Source: Gluconobacter thailandicus F149-1 = NBRC 100600
Lineage (GTDB): Bacteria; Pseudomonadota; Alphaproteobacteria; Acetobacterales; Acetobacteraceae
Direction of reading: 5' to 3'
NCBI RefSeq assembly: GCF_000964465.1
Contig: NZ_BANH01000017.1
Coordinates: 109,353-173,352 of the forward strand
DNA: 64,000 bases
The notes beneath the pieces were generated by a model, which made no database searches, was not told the DNA's origin, and saw only the letters and a program-made list of their open reading frames with translations. Shown here piece after piece: positions 19,911-31,299 of this stretch (position 1 is its first letter; each line of letters opens with the position of its first letter). A program made the translations under genes and the position numbers.

Positions 19911-20783
19911 ATGGCTGAAACATGGATCAACGAGACCCTGTACCCGGACTGGGGACAGCGTTTTCTGGTCACGCGTGAGCTTGCGCGCGTCAAATCTGAC
20001 TTCCAGGATGTGGTGGTCTTCGAGAGCTCCAGTCATGGTCGGGTGCTGGTTCTGGATGGTGTTATCCAGATCACGGAGCGCGATGAGTTCGTTTATCAGG
20101 AAATGCTGACGCATGTTCCGGTTCTGGCGCACCCGTGTGCCAAGCGCGTTCTGATCATTGGTGCAGGTGATGGTGGCGTTCTGCGCCGCGTTCTGGAGCA
20201 CAAGACCGTTGAAAAAGCCGTTATGGTGGAAATCGACGGTACGGTGATTGAGCTTTCCAAGCAGCACCTTCCAAACATTGCTGGGGATGCCTGGAACGAC
20301 CCGCGTGCGGAAGTAATTGTAGGCGATGGTATCGACTACGTCGCCAAGGCTGCTGACGGATCTTTTGACGTCATCATCGTTGATAGCACGGACCCGATTG
20401 GTGTTGGTGAAGTGCTGTTCACGGATGAATTTTACAGCAACTGCGCGCGTATCCTGTCGGATGAAGGTCTGATCGTGAACCAGTGCGGTGTGCCGTTCAT
20501 GCAGGCGGATGAACTGTATGAGACGAGCCTGCGCCGTGCGAAATTCTTCCCGCATGTCTCTGCTTATGTCGCTGCTGTTCCGACCTATGTCGGCGGCTTC
20601 ATGACGCTGGGTATGGCGTCCAAGGGGCAGGCACCGAACACGCAGACGCTGGAGCAGATCCGTGCGCGTGCAGAGGCTGCCAATATTCTTGGAACGACGC
20701 GTTACTGGACGCCGGAAATTCACGTCGGGTCTTTCAATCTCCCGCCGTATATTGCCGAGCATCTTCCGAAGACGGACAAGTAA
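19911..20783 (+). CDS. speE: Spermidine synthase
   Basis: 290 residues from the ATG at 19911 (AAGGA ten bases upstream). It transfers the aminopropyl group from decarboxylated SAM to putrescine. The cofactor loop is LIIGAGDGGVLRRVLEH, and the catalytic Asp is in IIVDSTDPIGVGEVLFTDEFY. It is in operon-like order after speD. Confidence 0.96.
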   Translation: MAETWINETLYPDWGQRFLVTRELARVKSDFQDVVVFESSSHGRVLVLDGVIQITERDEFVYQEMLTHVPVLAHPCAKRVLIIGAGDGGVLRRVLEHKTVEKAVMVEIDGTVIELSKQHLPNIAGDAWNDPRAEVIVGDGIDYVAKAADGSFDVIIVDSTDPIGVGEVLFTDEFYSNCARILSDEGLIVNQCGVPFMQADELYETSLRRAKFFPHVSAYVAAVPTYVGGFMTLGMASKGQAPNTQTLEQIRARAEAANILGTTRYWTPEIHVGSFNLPPYIAEHLPKTDK

Positions 20784-20786
20784 GAT

Positions 20787-20820
20787 GCTTTCCCCTCATC
20801 TTGTGACAAGGTGAGGGAAG
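20787..20820. terminator. Convergent terminator between speE and the MarR gene
   Basis: An imperfect stem of TTCCC..TCA..CTTG with CAAG..TGA..GGGAA lies exactly between the two converging stop codons. T-runs are short on both sides. Confidence 0.6.
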
Positions 20821-20821
20821 T

Positions 20822-21259
20822 TTAGATACAGCGTTCGAGGCTGCTGCTCATACGTTCCAGAAGCGTTATGAGAATGTCTCGCTCGAGTGGGGTAAAGCCT
20901 TTAAACGCTTCCTCACTCGCTTCTTCCATAATCGGAATGATTTTCTGGCTTTTGGTCAGGCCAATGGGTGTAAGTCGGATCTGGCTGACGCGTTTGTCGT
21001 TGGGATCGGGTTCACGCTCGATGAGACCGTCCCGTTCCATGCGTGCCAGTAGGGTGGCCATACCGGGCTGCTCGATGCCTGCGAATTCGGCCAGGTATTT
21101 CTGGTTGAGGACTTCTCCTTTTCCCAAAGCGAGAAAGACCGGGATTTGTCCTGCTCGCATTCCGGCGGGTTTCAGTTTTTGTTCCATTAGGTGCGTGAAC
21201 AGGCGCCCCGTTGTGGTGGCGAGGAAGCCAATGGAGAGACAGGGAGCCTGATTCCGCAT
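20822..21259 (-). CDS. MarR family transcriptional regulator
   Basis: 145 residues with the MarR winged helix-turn-helix. The segment LNQKYLAEFAGIEQPGMATLLARMERDGLIER holds the recognition helix, and DPNDKRVSQIRLTPIG forms the wing. These proteins bind palindromes as dimers and release them on binding phenolic ligands or on oxidation. A perfect 22-bp palindrome sits 34 bp upstream of the start, so the gene is probably autoregulated. The next upstream genes (a DUF333 lipoprotein and a monooxygenase) are on the same strand and could also be controlled. Confidence 0.93.
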   Translation of the reverse strand: MRNQAPCLSIGFLATTTGRLFTHLMEQKLKPAGMRAGQIPVFLALGKGEVLNQKYLAEFAGIEQPGMATLLARMERDGLIEREPDPNDKRVSQIRLTPIGLTKSQKIIPIMEEASEEAFKGFTPLERDILITLLERMSSSLERCI

Positions 21260-21292
21260 GGGGAAACTGCCTTAGGTGGATAGTGTGGATAG

Positions 21293-21314
21293 AATGCATA
21301 ACATGTTATGCATT
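21293..21314. promoter_or_regulatory. Perfect 22-bp palindrome, likely MarR operator
   Basis: The half-site is AATGCATAACA and the other half is its exact reverse complement with no spacer. It lies upstream of the MarR gene, which reads leftward from 21259, in the expected promoter position. Confidence 0.75.
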
Positions 21315-21391
21315 TAGTCTAAAGAGGCCAATGAGAAGAAGAAAAGCCATTTTCCCCCGTTATTGGAGGCAGGGAAAACGGCTGAAGATGA

Positions 21392-21664
21392 TTATGGTTT
21401 CGTGGGCTGAACTGTGCTCTGGCAGCGGTGATCGCGGTAGAGCGCCCACTCTTCGCAGGTTTGCCCGGAAGGGAGGTGGCACATTCCGCTTTGACCAGTT
21501 GGCCCGCTCACGATTTCAAGTGTTCCGCCCTGTTTGATGCAGCTGACGCTGGCGGGGTTGGGTATGCCGATTCCGGTGTGTGCGGGTTTGGTCGGGCTGG
21601 ATGATGCGCAGGCTGCGACCAGAAGAAGGGTACAGCCGAGGGCGCTGTTTCTCAGTGCGTTCAT
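21392..21664 (-). CDS. DUF333 small lipoprotein
   Basis: 90 residues from the ATG at 21664. The leader ends VAAC, giving lipid anchor Cys19. The DUF333 core (IPNPASVSCIKQGGTLEIV, GMCHLPSGQTCEEWALYRD) has three conserved cysteines. The family is often labelled putative haemolysin, but the function is unproven. It lies one base downstream of the monooxygenase gene's stop, so the two form an operon. Confidence 0.85.
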   Translation of the reverse strand: MNALRNSALGCTLLLVAACASSSPTKPAHTGIGIPNPASVSCIKQGGTLEIVSGPTGQSGMCHLPSGQTCEEWALYRDHRCQSTVQPTKP

Positions 21665-21665
21665 G

Positions 21666-21968
21666 TTAAGGAGCCGTTCTTGTGAAAAAGCGAACGCTTT
21701 TTTCGACTGCGCCCAGAGCCTTTGTCGTTTCTGCGAATTTCGTAAAATGAGGTGTTTTGAGGTGTATGTCGAAGGCGGCCTGATCGGTGTAGCGCTCGAC
21801 CAGCACAATGGTGTTGGGGTCTTCGTTTGAAGTGATGACATCGAAGGCGAGGCAGCCGGGTTCGTCTGCGTTAGAGCGTTCGCTGTCATAGGTGCAGTTC
21901 TCCAGAAAAAGAGAGCGGTTCTCCGGCTTGATGGAGAATTCTGCGATGACGGTCAGTTCGCCAGCCAT
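21666..21968 (-). CDS. Antibiotic-biosynthesis-monooxygenase (ABM/YgiN-like) protein
   Basis: 100 residues from the ATG at 21968, with GGAAGGAG in ideal position. The sequence carries the ABM ferredoxin-like pattern: LTVIAEFSIKPENRSLFLEN, then EPGCLAFDV, NTIVLVERYTDQAAFDIHLKTPHF. These small dimers are cofactor-free quinol or haem-related monooxygenases or stress proteins. It is in an operon with the DUF333 lipoprotein and upstream of the MarR gene. Confidence 0.88.
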   Translation of the reverse strand: MAGELTVIAEFSIKPENRSLFLENCTYDSERSNADEPGCLAFDVITSNEDPNTIVLVERYTDQAAFDIHLKTPHFTKFAETTKALGAVEKSVRFFTRTAP

Positions 21969-22062
21969 TGTGGCTCCTTCCAAAGTCTAAAAATGTCCAG
22001 AAATCGTAACGCAGAACAGATCGTAACGATTGCGAAGAAATTGGGAAACTGGCAGGATCGGG

Positions 22063-22232
22063 CTCGACCAATACGGGAGAGACTGGCCTTCAGGGCTGGC
22101 GCCGAAGGAGCAACCGCCCCGGAAACTCTCAGGCCAAAGGACCGAGTTGGTCGGTAAATTCTGGAGAGAGGTGCGCCTGACGTACCCGCCGACGGGATAG
22201 CGATCTCAGGCGAAAGGACAGAAGGGGCGGCG
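22063..22232 (+). promoter_or_regulatory. Tandem glycine riboswitch
   Basis: Two successive aptamers lie directly before gcvT. Aptamer 1 (about 22063-22154) has GGGAGAG, the GCGCCGAAGGAGCAA core, AACTCTCAGGCCAAAGGACCG and a closing helix CGACCAA/TTGGTCG. Aptamer 2 (about 22159-22232) has CTGGAGAGA, GCCGACGGGATAGCGA and TCTCAGGCGAAAGGACAGA. These are the conserved glycine-aptamer blocks. Such switches turn on gcv genes when glycine is plentiful. The 61 bases after it, before the start codon, show no clear terminator, so control may be translational. Confidence 0.95.
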
Positions 22233-22292
22233 TTTTCCGGATATTCCGGGCGCGTCTGCACCTTCACGTTCTGACCGGGCCGGACCTACCCC

Positions 22293-23426
22293 ATGACCGA
22301 CTCTCTCCAGCGTACCCCGCTTCATGCACTCAATCTGGAATTTGGCGCCAAAATGGTGCCGTTTGCGGGTTATGAGATGCCGCTTCAGTATCCGGCCGGA
22401 CTTATGGCCGAGCATCTGCACACGCGTAGCAAGGCTGGGCTTTTTGACGTGTCCCATATGGGGCAGATCCGGATTGCTGCCAGAAGTGGCGATGTCCGGG
22501 ACGCTGCACTTGCCCTTGAGAGCCTGATTCCGGCTGATTATGCGGGGCTGGCGAAGGGGCGGCAGCGTTATGGATTTCTGACCAATGACGCTGCAGGCAT
22601 TCTGGATGATCTGATGGTCGCCAATATGGGGGATGATCTGTTCGTCGTGGTGAATGCGTCCTGCAAGGAGCAGGATGCGGCACTGATTGAGGCAGCTCTT
22701 TCCGACCGTTGTGTTGTCACGCGGCAGTTTGATCGCGCGTTGATGGCGTTGCAGGGACCGCAGGCTCAGGACGCTATCGCGCCTCTTTGTCCAGCAGCGG
22801 CAGATATGCGTTTTATGGATGTGATCGAGACGGAGCTTGCTGGTGTTCCGGTGACGCTGTCACGTTCGGGTTATACCGGTGAAGACGGGTACGAAATTGG
22901 GTGTGCGGCCGCTGATGCGGAGACTGTTGCGCGGGCGTTGCTGGCTCAGCCACAGGTTCTTCCCATCGGCCTTGGGGCCCGGGATTCGCTTCGTCTGGAA
23001 GCAGGTCTTTGCCTGTACGGCAATGATATCGACACCACGACCACACCGATTGAAGCGTCTCTGGCCTGGGCCATTCAGAAAGCCCGGCGCGAAGGGGGCT
23101 CTCGTGAAGGAGGCTATCCGGGCGCTGAAATCGTTCTGCGTCAGGCCCGTGAAGGTGTCAGCCGCAAGCGTGTTGGCCTGATGGCGGAGGGGCGAGCGCC
23201 TGTTCGTGCGGGGGCGAAGCTTTTTGCGGATGCGGAAGGCCAGAAAGAGATCGGTCTGGTGACGTCAGGGGCGTTTGGCCCAACGGTCCAGGCGCCGGTG
23301 GCGATGGGATATGTCGCAACAGATTACGCAGACAAAGACACGGCGCTGTTTGCCGAACTGCGTGGAAAATTCGTTCCGGTTCATGTTCGGGCGATGCCGT
23401 TCGTGGCGCCCGGTTTCAAGCGTTAA
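22293..23426 (+). CDS. gcvT: Aminomethyltransferase (glycine cleavage T protein)
   Basis: 377 residues. It takes the aminomethyl group from lipoyl-H protein and makes methylene-tetrahydrofolate and ammonia. Folate-site segments include LFDVSHMGQIRI, LSRSGYTGEDGYEIG and GLGARDSLRLEAGLCLYGND. It is the first gene behind the glycine riboswitch; gcvH follows after 17 bp. Confidence 0.97.
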   Translation: MTDSLQRTPLHALNLEFGAKMVPFAGYEMPLQYPAGLMAEHLHTRSKAGLFDVSHMGQIRIAARSGDVRDAALALESLIPADYAGLAKGRQRYGFLTNDAAGILDDLMVANMGDDLFVVVNASCKEQDAALIEAALSDRCVVTRQFDRALMALQGPQAQDAIAPLCPAAADMRFMDVIETELAGVPVTLSRSGYTGEDGYEIGCAAADAETVARALLAQPQVLPIGLGARDSLRLEAGLCLYGNDIDTTTTPIEASLAWAIQKARREGGSREGGYPGAEIVLRQAREGVSRKRVGLMAEGRAPVRAGAKLFADAEGQKEIGLVTSGAFGPTVQAPVAMGYVATDYADKDTALFAELRGKFVPVHVRAMPFVAPGFKR

Positions 23427-23443
23427 GCCAAGGAAAAGCAGCG

Positions 23444-23803
23444 ATGACGACTTATTATACCAAATCGCATGAATGGGTCCGTCTGGACGGGGAAGAAGCA
23501 ACAGTGGGCATTACGGCTCATGCTTCTGAGGAGCTGGGCGAACTGGTGTTCGTGGAAGCCAAGGACGAGGGCACGGACGTGGCGGCTGGCGATGCTGCTG
23601 CGGTTGTGGAATCCGTCAAAGCGGCGTCTGACATCTATGCCCCGGTCACGGGTGTGCTGTCTGGCTTCAACACGAAGCTGTCCGATGAGCCGACGCTGGT
23701 TGGCAATGATCCGGAAGGTGAGGGCTGGATCTTCAAGATGAAGGTTTCCAACCCGGACGACGTGATATCCCTTCTGACGGCAGAGCAGTACAAGAGCCTC
23801 TGA
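23444..23803 (+). CDS. gcvH: Glycine cleavage system H protein
   Basis: 119 residues, the usual size. The lipoyl-attachment lysine is Lys59 in AVVESVKAASDIYAP. It shuttles the aminomethyl intermediate between the P, T and L proteins. It is co-transcribed with gcvT; a strong hairpin terminator follows before gcvP. Confidence 0.97.
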   Translation: MTTYYTKSHEWVRLDGEEATVGITAHASEELGELVFVEAKDEGTDVAAGDAAAVVESVKAASDIYAPVTGVLSGFNTKLSDEPTLVGNDPEGEGWIFKMKVSNPDDVISLLTAEQYKSL

Positions 23804-23812
23804 CATTCTGTG

Positions 23813-23842
23813 ATGGGTCTGGCTTTTGCCGGGCCCATTTTT
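23813..23842 (+). terminator. Strong intrinsic terminator between gcvH and gcvP
   Basis: An 11-bp stem (23813-23823 with 23828-23838, two G-U pairs) with a TTTT loop is followed by TTTTT. It sits inside the gcv cluster and would lower gcvP transcription relative to gcvTH. Confidence 0.85.
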
Positions 23843-23879
23843 CTTTCCCTGCCCATCAAGACTTCCAGAGAACGATACC

Positions 23880-26717
<2,838 letters not shown>

Positions 26718-26740
26718 GCGGACCTGGTTTTGATGCAGAA

Positions 26741-26767
26741 GGCGCCCTGAGAGGGGCGCCTTTTTTG
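26741..26767 (+). terminator. Intrinsic terminator after gcvP
   Basis: GGCGCCC pairs with GGGCGCC around a short loop and is followed by TTTTTT. Confidence 0.9.
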
Positions 26768-26783
26768 TTGGGACGCAAACGGA

Positions 26784-27254
26784 TCAGATGCTGACTTTGA
26801 CCCATGTGGCGGACGTCAGTTCTGCGAGGCGTTGCGGCGTGAGGACCACGGAGGCGTTGGTGGCACCGCCAGCGGGGATGATCTGTTCGAAGGCGCGCAG
26901 GGAGTCATCGCAGTACACAGAGAGAGGCTCGGGGAGACCGAAAGGGCAGACGCCGCCCGGTGGATGGCTTGTCAGGGCCAGAACTTCTTCACCGTTGAGG
27001 AAGCGGGGGCGGCCGCCGAGAGCCTCTTTCGTCAGGCGGTTGTCCAGGCGTTTTGTGCCTGCCATCACGACGAGAACAGTTCTGGCGTTTGGTCCTGACC
27101 CGACCTTGACGCCGAGGGTTTTGGCAATCTGGTCCGGTTCGACGCCATGTGTGGCGGCAGCCTCTTCGACGGTCGCTGTGGAGCTGCTTGTCACGATGAC
27201 GGAGAGATCAGGGGCGCGAGTGGCGAGGTCTTCTTTGACGCTTTCAAGGCTCAT
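26784..27254 (-). CDS. ybaK: YbaK/EbsC-type Cys-tRNA(Pro) deacylase
   Basis: 156 residues. The family trans-edits mischarged tRNA, chiefly Cys-tRNA(Pro). Visible blocks are TVEEAAATHGVEPDQIAKTL, VVMAGTKRLDNRLTKEALGG and the GGVCPFGLPEPLSVYCDDSL loop with the HPPGGVCPFG substrate motif. It is convergent with gcvP and shares its terminator region. Exact tRNA specificity is not visible. Confidence 0.92.
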   Translation of the reverse strand: MSLESVKEDLATRAPDLSVIVTSSSTATVEEAAATHGVEPDQIAKTLGVKVGSGPNARTVLVVMAGTKRLDNRLTKEALGGRPRFLNGEEVLALTSHPPGGVCPFGLPEPLSVYCDDSLRAFEQIIPAGGATNASVVLTPQRLAELTSATWVKVSI

Positions 27255-27283
27255 GGGTGTTGGCTCCGGCGACGGGAAAAGGA

Positions 27284-27299
27284 TGTTTCATGTGAAACA
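27284..27299. other. parS-like site
   Basis: TGTTTCATGTGAAACA is 15 of 16 identical to the parS palindrome, with one change in the centre. It lies intergenically upstream of ybaK. Confidence 0.75.
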
Positions 27300-27401
27300 T
27301 GGGCGAGACTTCTGAAAACCGATCTTTTAGAAACGGACTTTGGCAGGCTCATGGATCGAATGTTTCATGGAAGTGCCGCGTTCCGTTTTCTGAAGGATCT
27401 T

Positions 27402-27716
27402 ATGATGAGCCATTCTGCCTGTGTTGTCGCTATCCTGACTGTCGCTTCTGACAAGGCGCGCGACCTGGAGCTGGAACTGGTGCGCTGCACGGTGGCGTCT
27501 CGTAAGGAAGAAGGGTGCCAGCGTTATGTGATTAGCCGGGATATGGAGACGGCAGGGCGGTTTACGGCGGAGGAGCGCTGGGCATCCACTGAAGCTTTTG
27601 AGCAGCATCTTGAGACGCCGCATTTCCGGGCTCTGGCGAGGTTGCTGGATCGTCTGGATGCCGCGGTGCAATTGATGCGCGTGGAGCCTCTGGATGAAAT
27701 CAGTGACGGGGTCTGA
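27402..27716 (+). CDS. ABM-type (quinol monooxygenase-like) protein
   Basis: 104 residues from the ATG at 27402, chosen for the AAGGA site; a second ATG follows directly. The pattern matches the ferredoxin-like ABM fold: ACVVAILTVASDKARDLELE, then EEGCQRYVISRD, ERWASTEAFEQHLETPHFRAL. It is a distant paralogue of the monooxygenase at 21666-21968. The substrate is unknown. Confidence 0.8.
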   Translation: MMSHSACVVAILTVASDKARDLELELVRCTVASRKEEGCQRYVISRDMETAGRFTAEERWASTEAFEQHLETPHFRALARLLDRLDAAVQLMRVEPLDEISDGV

Positions 27717-27741
27717 AAGCAGTTTCAATTCTAGTGGGAAT

Positions 27742-27798
27742 GTGTCTCTTCTGGGGTGCCGCTGTTGGAGCGACGGAACGGGGATAAAGGAGAGACAC
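27742..27798 (+). promoter_or_regulatory. Possible ribosome-site-sequestering hairpin
   Basis: GTGTCTCTTCT (27742-27752) can pair over 11 bases (one G-U) with AGGAGAGACAC (27788-27798), which contains the ribosome site of the next gene. An inner CGCT/AGCG stem lies between them. Confidence 0.45.
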
Positions 27799-27800
27799 CC

Positions 27801-28013
27801 ATGACTGCATCTGTGACGTTCAAGGTTGAGGGCATGTCCTGCACGGGATGTTCAGGCAAGTTGCAGAAGGCGCTTGAGGCTGTGCCGGGTGTGTCGGCAG
27901 CGGAAGTCACGCTGGAGCCGGCTCAGGCTGTCATTCAGTATGACGAGGCGAAGGTTTCGCCTTCCGCACTGAAGGGCACTGTTGAAGATGTTGGTTTTGA
28001 CGTTGGTGGCTGA
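27801..28013 (+). CDS. Heavy-metal-associated domain protein (CopZ-like copper chaperone)
   Basis: 70 residues from the ATG at 27801 (AGGAGAG upstream). The single HMA domain carries the metal motif GMSCTGCSGKLQKAL, with CxxC at residues 14-17. Such proteins bind Cu(I) and pass it to P-type ATPases or regulators. No copper ATPase lies nearby, so it acts at a distance or has another metal. Confidence 0.88.
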   Translation: MTASVTFKVEGMSCTGCSGKLQKALEAVPGVSAAEVTLEPAQAVIQYDEAKVSPSALKGTVEDVGFDVGG

Positions 28014-28030
28014 GTGAAGCCGACTGGCGA

Positions 28031-29023
28031 TCAGAGCCTGAGATGCAGGCTCTGATAGGCCATAATGAAATGGACGCCCGTTACGTTCGTGGCGTTCAAT
28101 TCTCCGAAAATACGGGCCACGGGATCGTCCTGACGTTTGGGCGTTGGTTTGACGTGCGTGATGATGACGGGAAGGCCTTGAAGGCTGGTTCCCGCGACCG
28201 TTTGCAGATCCTGTAGTTCTTCCTGGACCCAGTGGGGTGTCAGATGGCCGTACAGGTGGCTGGTGGGCTGGCCGTTGTCATAGGAGCACTCCATCAGAAT
28301 GGCATGGAGGCGCTTTTGCTGAACAAGTGGTGAGATGGCCTGCCAGAGGTAATGAAGATTGTCTGCGTGCTGAGGCGTATCTGCGCCTGTATCACCCAGA
28401 TAGAGCAGGGCGTCTGATCCGCTGGTCAGCAGGAATGCTGTTGATTCCACGCCGCCATGGTTGAGGGAATAAGCCTGAACCTGAAGTGGGGTCTGCGGCA
28501 GGGAAACGGCTTTTCCGGGTTCAAGGTCCTGATAATGATACAGGCCTAGGCGCGGTGTGGGGCCGCGATCGCCCATATTGGGCCAGACCTGCCAGTTGAA
28601 GACGTGCTCGGCCAGAACCGCGTTGACGGACGAAAGTGCCAGAATGGGTTTGGGGGCATCATCTGGCGAGATGGCCACGAGGCCGGCGATATGATCCAGA
28701 TGGGCGTGACTGATGAGGTAGGCGGTGATCCTGTCGTGAAGGATTTCTTCTTCTTGGGATAAGGTTTTTGATGCCAGGGTGTGTGTGTCAAAAGCGCCGG
28801 CTTTTGTTGCTTCCTTCAGGCCGTGCAGGACGGTTCCTGCATCGCAGAGGACACCTTTGTCTGACGTGGTTGGGCGGATGAAATAGGCGCTTAGGTTTCC
28901 GTCTTCCAGGCCACCCTCTGCACCAAGAACCACGATGTCAAAATCCGATGCTTTGCTGCATGCGGGAGCTACGAAGAACGGAAGCGCTATCAGAAGCTTC
29001 TGCAGGCAGGTTATGAAGCGCAT
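28031..29023 (-). CDS. Class II cyclic nucleotide phosphodiesterase (metallo-beta-lactamase fold)
   Basis: 330 residues. The class II cAMP phosphodiesterase motif is SHAHLDHIAGL (metal-binding His-Asp-His). Further blocks are SLNHGGVESTAFLLTSGSDALLYLGDTGAD and ILMECSYDNGQP, as in yeast Pde1 and Vibrio CpdP. A 25-residue hydrophobic leader indicates export to the periplasm; a lipobox (APAC) is not canonical. A periplasmic location fits scavenging of extracellular cAMP rather than control of internal signalling. Confidence 0.88.
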   Translation of the reverse strand: MRFITCLQKLLIALPFFVAPACSKASDFDIVVLGAEGGLEDGNLSAYFIRPTTSDKGVLCDAGTVLHGLKEATKAGAFDTHTLASKTLSQEEEILHDRITAYLISHAHLDHIAGLVAISPDDAPKPILALSSVNAVLAEHVFNWQVWPNMGDRGPTPRLGLYHYQDLEPGKAVSLPQTPLQVQAYSLNHGGVESTAFLLTSGSDALLYLGDTGADTPQHADNLHYLWQAISPLVQQKRLHAILMECSYDNGQPTSHLYGHLTPHWVQEELQDLQTVAGTSLQGLPVIITHVKPTPKRQDDPVARIFGELNATNVTGVHFIMAYQSLHLRL

Positions 29024-29053
29024 GGATGATGGTCTTTCCCGTTTGGGGTAGGG

Positions 29054-29683
29054 CTATTTCCGATAGTGAGGAAGTCCGAGCCCTTTGATGAGGGCCAGGG
29101 CGCGCAGGGCAAAACCGGCAGTAATGGCGATTGCGGCTGCGAGTGTTGTGGGCAGGCCTGCTGCGGTCAGAAGCACATAGCTGCATGAGGAGAGTGCCAC
29201 GGCCGTCACGTAGAGTTCAGGGCGGATGATGATGGAGGGAACACCAGCAAGAACGTCCCGGAAGATCCCTCCCATGCAGGCGCTGACAATGCCCATGAGG
29301 GCTGCTGGAATGAGGGGGATGCCGTAAGCGATGGCTTTGGCAGAGCCGTACACGCCGTAAGCGGCAATTCCCATTCCATCGAACCAGTCCACGGCGCGTT
29401 CTGACCAAAGGCGTCCAGGGGTGAACCAGACGAGCAGAGCGCAGACCATGCAAACGGTGATGCCGGCAGAGTTGTGCATCCATGCGACCGGGGCGCCGAT
29501 CAGCAGATCACGCACGGTTCCGCCTCCGACGCCTGTGATGGCGGCGAAGAACATGAATGTCAGGATCGTCAGGCGTTCACGCGCGGCGGCCAGTGCTCCC
29601 GAAACGGCGAACACAGCGGTGCCGGCGATATCCAGAACCGGCAGAATGGAGGTTGAGAAAGCCTCGAAGGCGGGATGCATCAT
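29054..29683 (-). CDS. Trimeric intracellular cation (TRIC/YadS-type) channel family protein
   Basis: 209 residues with seven predicted membrane helices in two similar halves. The Gly-rich kinks typical of the family are in FFAAITGVGGGTVRDLLIGAP and IVSACMGGIFRDVLAGVPSI. Bacterial members conduct monovalent cations in vitro; their role in cells is not settled. The start is uncertain by one codon (ATGs at 29683 and 29680). Confidence 0.9.
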   Translation of the reverse strand: MMHPAFEAFSTSILPVLDIAGTAVFAVSGALAAARERLTILTFMFFAAITGVGGGTVRDLLIGAPVAWMHNSAGITVCMVCALLVWFTPGRLWSERAVDWFDGMGIAAYGVYGSAKAIAYGIPLIPAALMGIVSACMGGIFRDVLAGVPSIIIRPELYVTAVALSSCSYVLLTAAGLPTTLAAAIAITAGFALRALALIKGLGLPHYRK

Positions 29684-29713
29684 AAGGGATGCCGTAGCAG
29701 GGAAACTGCGCAC

Positions 29714-29742
29714 AAAAAAGCCCGGCGCGATGGCCGGGCTTT
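29714..29742 (-). terminator. Intrinsic terminator of glnA
   Basis: A 7-bp GC stem (29720-29726 with 29733-29739) is flanked by A/T pairs and, read on the minus strand, ends in six Ts. Confidence 0.9.
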
Positions 29743-29766
29743 CTGTTTGACAGATGTCTGTTCGGA

Positions 29767-31299
29767 TCAGACCGAATAGTACATCTCGAACTCTGCCGGG
29801 TGCGGCGTGTGTTCGAACTTGTAGACTTCTGCCCACTTGATGTCGATGTAGCTCTCGATCTGGTCCTTGGTGAAGACGCCGCCTTCGAGAAGGAACGCGT
29901 GATCTTCCTTGAGGGCTTCGAGGGCTTCACGGAGCGAACCGCAGACCGTCGGGATCTGAGCCAGCTCTTCCTTCGGCAGTTCGTACAGATCCTTGTCCAT
30001 GGCGTCGCCCGGATGGATCTTGTTGCGGATGCCGTCCAGGCCAGCCATCAGCATGGCAGCGAAGGCGAGGTAAGGGTTTGCTGTCGGGTCCGGGAAGCGG
30101 ACTTCAATGCGCTTTGCCTTCGGGTTCGTCGCATGCGGGATACGGCAGGAAGCGGAGCGGTTGGCTGCTGAGTATGCGAGCAGCACTGGCGCTTCGAAGC
30201 CCGGGATCAGACGCTTGTAGGAGTTGGTGGACGGGTTCGTGAAGGCGTTCAAGGCCTTCGCGTGCTTGATGATACCACCGATGTAGTACAGCGCGTCGTC
30301 AGACAGGTCCGCGTACTTGTCACCAGCGAAGGTCGGCTTGCCGTCTTTCCAGATAGACTGGTGAACATGCATGCCCGAACCGTTGTCGCCAGCGATCGGC
30401 TTCGGCATGAAGGTGGCCGTCTTGCCGTAGGAATGGGCGACGTTGTGCACGCAGTACTTGTAGATCTGCATGAAGTCAGCGGACTTCACGAGCGTTGCGA
30501 ACTTCGTGCCGAGCTCATGCTGGGACTGTGCAACTTCGTGATGGTGCTTCTCGATCGGCAGGCCCATTTCGCCCATCGTGGAGAGCATTTCAGCGCGCAG
30601 GTCGTTCTCGCTGTCCACCGGCGGGACAGGGAAGTAGCCACCCTTGATGACAGGGCGATGGCCCATGTTGCCTTCCGGGTAAGCCTTTAGCGAAGAGCCT
30701 GGGCCTTCGATGCTGTCGAGCTGGTACGTGCCGAAGTTCGGGCCCGTGCCGAACTGCACGTTGTCGAAGATGAAGAACTCGGCTTCCGGACCGAAAAACG
30801 CCGTATCGCCGAAGCCGGCTTCCTTCAGGTAGGCTTCTGCCAGCTTTGCGGTCGAGCGCGGATCACGGTTGTAGAAACCACCGGTCTTTGGGTCGACGAT
30901 GTCACAGAACAGGATGAGCTGCGGCTTTGCGGAGAACGGGTCCATAACGGCCGTTTCCGGGTCCGGCAGCAGGACCATGTCGGACTCGTTAATGGCTTTC
31001 CAGCCCTGGATGGACGAACCGTCGAACATGAAGCCTTCAACGAAGGTGTCATCTTCAATGGTGGAGACCGTCTGGGTCGTGTGGTGCCATTTGCCCTTGG
31101 GATCGGTGAAGCGCAGATCGACGAATTCAGCCGCGTGCTCCTGGATCATTTCGAAAACGCGTGCTACGGCCGCGGGATTCGGTGCCGGTGGCTTGCCAGC
31201 TGCGGCTTTGGTCTTTGGTGTTGCTGCCTTGGCGGAAGCGCGGCGCGGAGCTGCTGCCTTCGGTTTGGCGGTGGAGGAAGTAGGGGCTTTTCTGGCCAT
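29767..31299 (-). CDS. glnA: Type I glutamine synthetase with basic N-terminal extension
   Basis: 510 residues from the ATG at 31299; longer frames lack a ribosome site. The catalytic core begins near residue 45 ([21 protein letters not shown]) and matches GSI-beta enzymes throughout: [25 protein letters not shown], the ATP-site segment [16 protein letters not shown], and DLYELPKEE with the adenylylated tyrosine. About 42 residues in front are Ala/Lys/Pro/Arg-rich and histone-H1-like. Standard enzymes start at the core and are about 470 residues long. No glnB gene precedes it, unlike the usual glnBA order. Confidence 0.96.
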   Translation of the reverse strand: MARKAPTSSTAKPKAAAPRRASAKAATPKTKAAAGKPPAPNPAAVARVFEMIQEHAAEFVDLRFTDPKGKWHHTTQTVSTIEDDTFVEGFMFDGSSIQGWKAINESDMVLLPDPETAVMDPFSAKPQLILFCDIVDPKTGGFYNRDPRSTAKLAEAYLKEAGFGDTAFFGPEAEFFIFDNVQFGTGPNFGTYQLDSIEGPGSSLKAYPEGNMGHRPVIKGGYFPVPPVDSENDLRAEMLSTMGEMGLPIEKHHHEVAQSQHELGTKFATLVKSADFMQIYKYCVHNVAHSYGKTATFMPKPIAGDNGSGMHVHQSIWKDGKPTFAGDKYADLSDDALYYIGGIIKHAKALNAFTNPSTNSYKRLIPGFEAPVLLAYSAANRSASCRIPHATNPKAKRIEVRFPDPTANPYLAFAAMLMAGLDGIRNKIHPGDAMDKDLYELPKEELAQIPTVCGSLREALEALKEDHAFLLEGGVFTKDQIESYIDIKWAEVYKFEHTPHPAEFEMYYSV

